DNA of 8,931 nucleotides from Gp13-AA77 sp036521995 (GTDB taxonomy: Bacteria > Acidobacteriota > Terriglobia > UBA7540), in the NCBI GenBank assembly GCA_036521995.1, contig DATDGR010000125.1, forward strand, positions 1 through 8,931. Direction: 5' to 3'. Below the pieces are notes generated by a model. That model ran no database searches, was not told the DNA's origin, and saw only the letters and a program-made list of their open reading frames with translations. The stretch's first letter is position 1, and each line of letters begins with the position of its first letter. Below are positions 1-4,591 of this stretch, piece by piece. The position numbers were made by a program, and so were the translations under genes.

Positions 1-941
1 AGATGCCGAGGTTTGGAGCGAGCCTGTTGGAATTCCCGCTGGAGATCGTTCAAGGCGATCTCGACGTAGAGCATGGTCATCTCGGGAGAAGTATGGCCGA
101 GTAATTTCATTAGAGCGGGGAAACTGACCCCGGCGCGAAGCATCTCCGTGGCAAAGGTGTGCCTCAACTGGTGCGGGACGATGCGGGTGGAGAGGCCCAA
201 GGAATGACAGACCTGGTGCAGGTAATCGCGGAGTTGACGAAGGAGAGCTTGCCTGGAGCTGGGACGGGCCAGGAGCCGGCCATCGGGAGGCAGCGGATCG
301 AGGGAGCGAAAGAAGCGTAAGCGTCGGATGAGGGTGACCCCGAACGAATCCACCGGGACCATGCGTTCGGTTTTGAGTTTGCCGAGTGGCACGTGAATCG
401 CCCATTGATCGGGGCCGGTGGAGCGGAGGCAATCGAAGGATAAATCGGCACATTCCCCAATGCGCATGCCGGTGTGGCGGATCAACAGGAAGGCATTGCC
501 CCCCAGATCGTTGCGGTGGATGAACTCCTGCTGCAGGAGTTGATCCTGCTCGGCGGTGAGGGGGCGTGGGAGCCTTTGCGGGGGGTGAGGAATGTCCTCG
601 CGACGGATCAGGTGTGCGAGGAGAGGAAGCTGTTGAGTCCAAGCCAGTTCGGTGAAGACGGCGCGCAAGGCGATGAGCAGGTTGATATAGTGGGCCGTGG
701 CGAGCGGCGGCGACAGGGAGCGCAGGTGGGACATCCAGCCGAGGAGATGGGGTTCACGGCGCAGTTGGTCCAGGGAGTCCACCTGGGGGTGATGGGTGCC
801 GAGATCGCGGAGGAAGTTGCGGACGGTGCTGCGGTAGTGACCCGTAGTGCTGAGGCTGAGCGCCGCCGTGAGGGAATCGACCGCGCGATCGAAGAGCGGA
901 GCCAGGGGATGCGGGAGGGGTAGGCATCGCGGGCGGCTCAT
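1..941 (-). CDS. Tyrosine recombinase/integrase, C-terminus cut by left window edge
   Basis: This reading frame was found by translating the reverse complement. It starts at the ATG at 941-939 and stays open for 313 codons to the window edge, so its stop lies outside. It is a phage-integrase-type tyrosine recombinase that would cut and rejoin DNA through a 3'-phosphotyrosine link. An N-terminal SAM-like core-binding region covers about residues 15-110 and the catalytic domain about 125-310. The visible active-site set is complete: Arg160 in HTGMRIGE, Lys188 or Lys190 in LGKLKTER, His257 and Arg260 in HQLRHTFATEML, His283 in LLGHTSPEM, and nucleophile Tyr292 in MLYVEI. Few residues should be missing. 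The start overlaps the stop of the preceding recombinase as ATGA, and AGGA lies 7 nt upstream, so the two are probably co-translated. It is clearly diverged from its neighbour and is not a recent duplicate. Family assignment is secure; the target site is unknown. Confidence 0.93.
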   Translation of the reverse strand, partial: MSRPRCLPLPHPLAPLFDRAVDSLTAALSLSTTGHYRSTVRNFLRDLGTHHPQVDSLDQLRREPHLLGWMSHLRSLSPPLATAHYINLLIALRAVFTELAWTQQLPLLAHLIRREDIPHPPQRLPRPLTAEQDQLLQQEFIHRNDLGGNAFLLIRHTGMRIGECADLSFDCLRSTGPDQWAIHVPLGKLKTERMVPVDSFGVTLIRRLRFFRSLDPLPPDGRLLARPSSRQALLRQLRDYLHQVCHSLGLSTRIVPHQLRHTFATEMLRAGVSFPALMKLLGHTSPEMTMLYVEIALNDLQREFQQARSKPRH

Positions 942-1984
942 GATGGCATCCTGGGAAGGGGATGAAGGCGCTGGGCCACCGCGCGCGCATACTGCAGGTA
1001 GACGTCTTGGGGAGTGACCTGCACGTAACGCAGGGTCGTCTGGATGTCGGCGTGACCCATCAAGTGCATGAGGGCAGGCAGGCTGATCCCGCCGCGAACC
1101 ATGTCCGAAGCAAAGGTGTGCCGGAAGCGATGCGGGTTAGCGAGCTTGATGCCGGTGCGCTGGCGATGGTAGCGGAACAAGGAACGTAATCCGGCCCGAG
1201 TCATGCGGGTTCCGCGCGCGGGTCCTTTGAGGGAGACGAAGAGCGCGGCGGGGCCGGGATGGGGTTGCTCCAGCCGCCGATAGTGATCGAGGAGTTGCAC
1301 GGTTTCGGGGGCGAGGGGCAGGAAGCGCAGTTTGTTGCCCTTGCCCCGCACGCGCAACTGGGCTTCGGCCAGCAACACGTCGTCCTCATTCAAACCCAAA
1401 ACCTCGGCGGAGCGGAGCCCTTGCAGGAGCATCAAGCCCACGAGGGCCAAGTCCCGCGCGGTGCGGAAACTGGACCAAAAACGTGCCACTTCCTCCACGG
1501 AGAGGGGGACGATCTGGTGTTTGGGCACCCGGACTCGCAAGCGGCTCAGGGCTACCCGCGGCCGGCCCAGGCCCCGCGGCCGGCGCTGCAGGAAGGGTTG
1601 GTGAAAGCCGCGGGCCACCTGGCAGGGAGCGTCCGGGAACTGGTTGCGAAGGGCGCGATCGACGGCGGCGACGCGGTTATTGATGGTGGCACCGGAAGGG
1701 GGAGGTTGCTGACTGGACTGGAACTTCACATACTCCAAGAGCGTCGACGAGGTCAGATCACCTTCGCACACGTCACCGGTGCGATGCCGGCCCTCCCACC
1801 AACGAACAAAGTGCAGCAGGTTGTAAGCGCCGATGCGCAGCGAGGTCTCCGCCAAGCGGCGGACATACTCGTGGTCGAGGTAGCGATTGACCCAGCCGAC
1901 CTCCCGGCCGGTGGCCTGCTCGACCAGGCGAATCGGACATTGGGCGGGGTTGGGGGGCTGCCGGGAGATAAGGTGGAACTTCAT
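938..1984 (-). CDS. Tyrosine recombinase/integrase, complete (348 aa)
   Basis: This is a complete site-specific tyrosine recombinase of the phage-integrase family. The N-terminal SAM-like DNA-binding region spans about residues 30-120, followed by a basic linker at about 133-155 (RRPRGLGRPR) and the catalytic domain at about 160-335. Catalytic residues are Arg191 in LLQGLRSAEVLGL, Lys215 in RGKGNKLRFLPL, His285 and Arg288 in NPHRFRHTFASDM, His311 in LMGHADIQTT, and nucleophile Tyr320 in LRYVQV. The length is normal for a XerC/D-like or transposon recombinase. The start is supported by GGAGGG at 1994-1999, 9 nt upstream. The start overlaps the primase stop by ATGA, and the stop overlaps the next recombinase's start the same way. 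Tandem recombinases that overlap like this are known from Tn554-type transposons and recombinase-in-trio elements, so mobile-element function is a strong inference. Chromosomal XerC/D is unlikely in this setting. Confidence 0.95.
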   Translation of the reverse strand: MKFHLISRQPPNPAQCPIRLVEQATGREVGWVNRYLDHEYVRRLAETSLRIGAYNLLHFVRWWEGRHRTGDVCEGDLTSSTLLEYVKFQSSQQPPPSGATINNRVAAVDRALRNQFPDAPCQVARGFHQPFLQRRPRGLGRPRVALSRLRVRVPKHQIVPLSVEEVARFWSSFRTARDLALVGLMLLQGLRSAEVLGLNEDDVLLAEAQLRVRGKGNKLRFLPLAPETVQLLDHYRRLEQPHPGPAALFVSLKGPARGTRMTRAGLRSLFRYHRQRTGIKLANPHRFRHTFASDMVRGGISLPALMHLMGHADIQTTLRYVQVTPQDVYLQYARAVAQRLHPLPRMPS

Positions 1985-2970
1985 AAGGGAGCGCCCTCCA
2001 GCAGAGATTGGAACTGTGGCGCGTCACCACCGTGCACGAAGAAGGAATGGGGATCGTGACCCGGGGGCAGGAGGACGCGGCGAGGGGTGATGCCTTCGGT
2101 CCGGAGGCGATAGGCTAGCTCCTGCGCGGCCTGTTGGCCGCTGCCGTTGGCATCGACATCGAAGGCGAGATAAACCGTGCGCGGACGGTCGCACAGTTGA
2201 CGAAACTGGTCGAGGGTGAGATGGGTGCCCAAGGAAGAGGTGACGTGGCGAAAACCTGCCTGCCACAACGACGCGAGATCGAACAGGCCTTCCACCAAAA
2301 TCACGGTGGGAAAGTGGCGAACCGACTCCCAGGCGAACAAGCCGCCCTTCGAGCCCGGGAGGAATCGATGGGCGAAGGCACGGCCAGTGCTGCGGCCGTA
2401 CCAGTTGACCAGGCGTCCGTCCTGGCAGCAGGGGAAGATGACCCGCTGATAGAGGGCGTCATGGCCTTGGGGGTTGACGAGGCCGGTGCGCTGCAAGAGA
2501 GCGAAGGAATAGCCTTGGGCGAGGAGGTGACGGCGCAAGCTTCCGCCGGAGGCATAACCGATCTGCAACTCTTCGATCAAGGCGGGGTCATGCAATCCGC
2601 GTTGTTCCAGGTACCGCCGTGCCTCCGGGTAGCGATCGAGTTGCCGTTGGTAGAAATTGGCAGCCTGTCCCAAAGCGGTACCAGGGTCTGGCGGCGTGAT
2701 CTGCTGTTCAAGGTAGGTGAGGCTTTGGCGGAAGGACAGGCGCTGGGATAACTCGACAAAGCGAATGAGATCGCCGCCCTGACCGCAGCCATGGCAATAA
2801 AAGAGATTCTTGCGGGCGTTGACATAGAAGGAAGGTCGAGTCTCGGCGTGCAAGGGACAAAGTCCAACGAACTCGAGGCCATGACCCGCCGGCCGGGCGG
2901 TCCAATTCTGCTGCCGCAAGTAATCGAGCAGCGGCAGGCGCTCTTTGATTTTTTTCAGGTCCTCGCCCAT
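1981..2970 (-). CDS. Short DnaG-like primase: CHC2 zinc finger plus Toprim domain (329 aa)
   Basis: This protein resembles the N-terminal two thirds of bacterial DnaG, which makes RNA primers on single-stranded DNA. The zinc finger is Cys38, His41, Cys59 and Cys62 (CPLH, then FYCHGCGQGGD), with the DnaG-like spacing. The catalytic core follows: YQRVIFP at 174-180, WYGRS at 190-194, then the Toprim motifs VILVEGLFD with Glu227, AFDVDANGSG with Asp271 and Asp273, and GHDPHSFF at 304-311. It ends soon after Toprim and lacks the C-terminal helicase-binding domain of DnaG (about 600 aa), so it is unlikely to be the replicative primase. GGAGG lies 12 nt upstream of the start, a slightly long spacing. 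The stop overlaps the downstream recombinase's start (ATGA). I infer that it primes second-strand synthesis of the element or an intermediate of it. A Toprim-type nuclease or regulatory role cannot be excluded. Confidence 0.92.
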   Translation of the reverse strand: MGEDLKKIKERLPLLDYLRQQNWTARPAGHGLEFVGLCPLHAETRPSFYVNARKNLFYCHGCGQGGDLIRFVELSQRLSFRQSLTYLEQQITPPDPGTALGQAANFYQRQLDRYPEARRYLEQRGLHDPALIEELQIGYASGGSLRRHLLAQGYSFALLQRTGLVNPQGHDALYQRVIFPCCQDGRLVNWYGRSTGRAFAHRFLPGSKGGLFAWESVRHFPTVILVEGLFDLASLWQAGFRHVTSSLGTHLTLDQFRQLCDRPRTVYLAFDVDANGSGQQAAQELAYRLRTEGITPRRVLLPPGHDPHSFFVHGGDAPQFQSLLEGAPL

Positions 2971-3053
2971 GGCGCTGTTGGGCCTCCGGAGACCAGCGTA
3001 GGAGAGGGCCGCCAGCGTTCCCAGGCAAGGATGGTGGGCGCGACAGAATTATC

Positions 3054-3584
3054 TCAAAGGCGGAGGGGCCAGAGGACTTGCGGAATCCGAGTCACCTCAG
3101 ACAAAGGCACTGCGTTCTGATCAGCCTGATCTTTGGGTGCCAGCCAATGAGCGATGCGGGCGAGCGGTCCGAGCAGAAAAGAACGAGCAGGCTGGGAAGG
3201 GTCTAGGCCGCGGGCCCAGCGGCGGAGGGTAGAGGGATCGGGCATGCGATTGGGGTCTTTCAGCGTGGGCGTCGCCTCTTCCCAGGAACAGTGCTCCTCA
3301 AAGCGCCGCTGCAACGCTTGGCAACGAGCCAGTACGCTGTAGTGGGTGTAAGGCAGCGAAAGCCAAGGCAGGAAGGTAAAGGTCTTCCCGCAATCGGGGC
3401 AGCGACCGCGCCGGATCCCAATCCAGTCGTGATGTTCGTCGTGGGCCTGCTTGCGGCGGCGTCCGTGGCCGATAATCGAATCGCGTTCACAAACGGGGCA
3501 TCGCCGCAGGATGACCCTTTCGCAGTCCCCGGCCCAGTCGGTTACGAGCTTGTGCGGCGGGGCGGAAAGTCGGATAAAAACAAT
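3054..3584 (-). CDS. DUF6431-like zinc-ribbon protein of the mobile element, non-canonical start
   Basis: The frame is open from just after a TGA at 3593-3591 to the TGA at 3056-3054. Counted from the ATT at 3584 it gives 176 aa. A four-cysteine zinc ribbon is visible, CPVC (Cys29, Cys32) and CPDCGKTF (Cys62, Cys65), with SIIGHGRRRKQAHDEHHDW between them. A helical, HTH-like stretch follows at about residues 80-128 (SWEEA, then DPSTLRRWARGLD). This matches my recollection of the DUF6431 family, which is found beside tyrosine recombinases and has no established function. Its fold suggests DNA binding, perhaps to element ends or as a regulator. No ATG, GTG or TTG occurs in frame before 3314. 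Starting at the TTG there would discard the zinc ribbon, so initiation at ATT or ACG, a lost start codon, or a frameshift from an upstream frame must be considered. It leads the block, 83 nt before the primase. Confidence 0.72.
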   Translation of the reverse strand: MVFIRLSAPPHKLVTDWAGDCERVILRRCPVCERDSIIGHGRRRKQAHDEHHDWIGIRRGRCPDCGKTFTFLPWLSLPYTHYSVLARCQALQRRFEEHCSWEEATPTLKDPNRMPDPSTLRRWARGLDPSQPARSFLLGPLARIAHWLAPKDQADQNAVPLSEVTRIPQVLWPLRL

Positions 3585-4035
3585 CGTCGTTCAAGGGGGC
3601 TCTACCCCGGCACTGACCCGCCAAGATCGGAGCCGGAAGCGGGCCCCTCCTCCTGAAGAGAAAAAATCCAACTGGAGAAGAATAACGCTCCTCAGCTTCG
3701 GTCATAAAAGTGTGATTCAAAGGATTGGCCGGTTAATTTCGACCAGGCGAGATCTATCGATAGCCGCTCGTCAGGGTAACTTCCGATTGGCCGACCCTCT
3801 GGAGACGGTTGCGCGGTGAGGCGGTTGGTCGGCGCTATTCAAGGAAATCGCGCCTCATATTTCCGCACTAATCTGTCACCCCACGCTGCAGACCACTGCC
3901 CTCGTCGCCGCACAACTCCGTGAGCGCAAAGTCGGGCACCATGCGTGGGAAAGACTAACAGGGCGGCGATTCGACAAGGACACTCAATACCCATCCCAGT
4001 TTTCTGCTCCCAACAGCGGGCCAAAGGCACAAGTC
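3585..4035. other. Gene-free stretch between mobile element and perR; probable element boundary
   Basis: I see no credible gene here on either strand. A purine-rich AGGAGGAGGGG (minus strand, 3654-3644) looks like a ribosome-binding site but lies about 60 nt before the DUF6431-like frame and does not fit its start. Repeated material lies at 3723-3840: GATTGGCCG occurs twice (3723-3731 and 3785-3793), with a related GGTTGGTCGGCG near 3822-3834, and a 10-bp palindrome CTATCGATAG sits at 3754-3763. Such clustered short repeats could be recombinase-binding sites at the element end. No target duplication or terminal repeat can be proved because the other end is missing. Confidence 0.45.
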
Positions 4036-4064
4036 TGGACAAAATGCCACATTAGATTTAATCT
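4036..4064 (+). promoter_or_regulatory. Candidate sigma-70 promoter of perR-katG
   Basis: TGGACA at 4036-4041 (one mismatch to TTGACA) is followed after exactly 17 nt by TAATCT at 4059-4064, a weak -10 that keeps the TA...T core. Transcription would begin near 4071, only a few bases before the ATG at 4074. That fits the absence of a Shine-Dalgarno sequence there and suggests a leaderless or near-leaderless message. The -10 lies inside the PerR palindrome, so binding would block RNA polymerase. This rests on sequence match and position only. Confidence 0.45.
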
Positions 4065-4066
4065 AA
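4052..4066 (+). promoter_or_regulatory. PerR box (7-1-7 palindrome) upstream of perR-katG
   Basis: TTAGATT-T-AATCTAA is a perfect 7-1-7 inverted repeat. It has the same architecture as the Bacillus PerR box TTATAATnATTATAA and keeps its outer TTA/TAA and inner T-n-A positions. It ends 7 nt before the ATG of the PerR-like gene, which is itself followed by katG. This placement strongly suggests autorepression of perR and peroxide-inducible katG. A Fur-type repressor recognises a similar palindrome, but the neighbouring protein has the PerR residue set. Confidence 0.82.
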
Positions 4067-4073
4067 ATTGTTC

Positions 4074-4571
4074 ATGGACAGTGAGGCGATTAAGAACTCG
4101 CTGGAGGGCAGCGGACTGCGGTGCACGCCCCAGCGCTACGCTGTGATGGCATTCTTGATAGAACACACCGGTCATCCTACGGCTGCGGAAATCTACGAAG
4201 CCGTGAATCGCGCCGATCCGCGCTATTCCAGGGCCACAACGTATAACAACCTGCGGGACCTGGTGCAGGCTGGTCTGGTGCGTGAAGTGGCCGTCGAGGG
4301 ACGTGCTGCGCGTTTCGATGCGAAAGGCATGCGGCACCACCACTTTATCTGCGACCGCTGCGGCAAGGTTGAGGACATGAGGTGGTACGACGTGCCGCGG
4401 CCTGGCTCGGGCTCGCTCGGTAAGCGGGTTCTTCGCGATTGCGAACTCATTTTTCGGGGGCTCTGCGCCAGGTGCGCTGGGCGCAGGCTTCCCGTCAAGG
4501 GTCGTAAACGGGTCGGTACCGAACTAGTGCGCGCGCCATCCAGCACGGCCGGCGGCGACTGCGCGAATTAA
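4074..4571 (+). CDS. perR: Peroxide-sensing Fur-family repressor PerR (165 aa)
   Basis: This is a Fur-family metalloregulator that represses peroxide-defence genes and is inactivated when H2O2 oxidises its iron-ligand histidines. The N-terminal winged helix covers about residues 10-80 (RCTPQRYAVM, HPTAAEIY, SRATTYNNLRDLVQAGLV). The regulatory-metal ligands align with Bacillus PerR: His34, Asp82, His88, His90 and Asp101. The last is Asp, as in PerR, where Fur has Glu. Structural zinc sites are Cys93/Cys96 (ICDRCG) and Cys131/Cys134 (LCARCA). I chose the ATG at 4074; an in-frame TTG two codons earlier would begin inside the palindrome spacing and has no ribosome-binding site either. A basic tail of about 30 residues after Cys134 makes it longer than typical PerR (about 145 aa). 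katG starts 20 nt after its stop, an arrangement comparable to mycobacterial furA-katG. Confidence 0.92.
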   Translation: MDSEAIKNSLEGSGLRCTPQRYAVMAFLIEHTGHPTAAEIYEAVNRADPRYSRATTYNNLRDLVQAGLVREVAVEGRAARFDAKGMRHHHFICDRCGKVEDMRWYDVPRPGSGSLGKRVLRDCELIFRGLCARCAGRRLPVKGRKRVGTELVRAPSSTAGGDCAN

Positions 4572-4576
4572 AGAGC

Positions 4577-4584
4577 AAGGAGGA
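4577..4584 (+). promoter_or_regulatory. Strong ribosome-binding site deciding the katG GTG start
   Basis: AAGGAGGA is a near-complete anti-16S match placed 7 nt before the GTG at 4592. It lies in the 20-nt gap after the perR stop. It contrasts with perR itself, which has no such site, so katG may be translated far more strongly than its repressor from the same mRNA. Confidence 0.85.
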
Positions 4585-4591
4585 TACATAC

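Larger units (their letters stand above)
1..3584 (-). mobile_element. Partial integrative element: DUF6431-like, primase, two tyrosine recombinases
   Basis: Four co-directional genes form a compact block with almost no spacing: 83 nt, then two 4-nt overlaps. The content is entirely DNA-handling: a putative DNA-binding zinc ribbon, a primase lacking the replicative helicase-binding domain, and two different tyrosine recombinases. There is no transposase, phage structural gene or cargo gene in view. The left end is outside the window and the right end is not defined. It should lie right of 3584, perhaps in the gene-free stretch before 4050. Tn554-type transposons and recombinase-in-trio elements also carry tandem overlapping recombinases, but I do not know them to carry a primase. 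The boundary and the mobile status are inferred. Confidence 0.75.

Noticed and set aside
474..923. A 149-residue plus-strand open frame, and two minus-strand frames at 164-460 and 754-990.
   Set aside because: All overlap the continuous recombinase frame 941 to 1 on the minus strand, which has the full R-K-HxxR-H-Y set.
1259..2059. A 266-residue open frame on the plus strand opposite the complete recombinase.
   Set aside because: It is the antisense shadow of a recombinase with all catalytic motifs; GC-rich third positions keep the opposite frame open. Its translation has no recognisable motif.
2134..2751. A 205-residue plus-strand open frame opposite the primase.
   Set aside because: The minus strand encodes an intact CHC2-Toprim protein across the same bases; the plus frame is an antisense shadow.
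3487..3720. A 77-residue minus-strand frame starting upstream of the DUF6431-like gene.
   Set aside because: Its 3' half is out of frame over the zinc ribbon. It is kept only as a possible frameshift source for that gene, not as a gene itself.
3839..4042. A 67-residue minus-strand open frame between the element and perR.
   Set aside because: There is no ribosome-binding site or motif, and it runs across the perR promoter region; it is probably chance.
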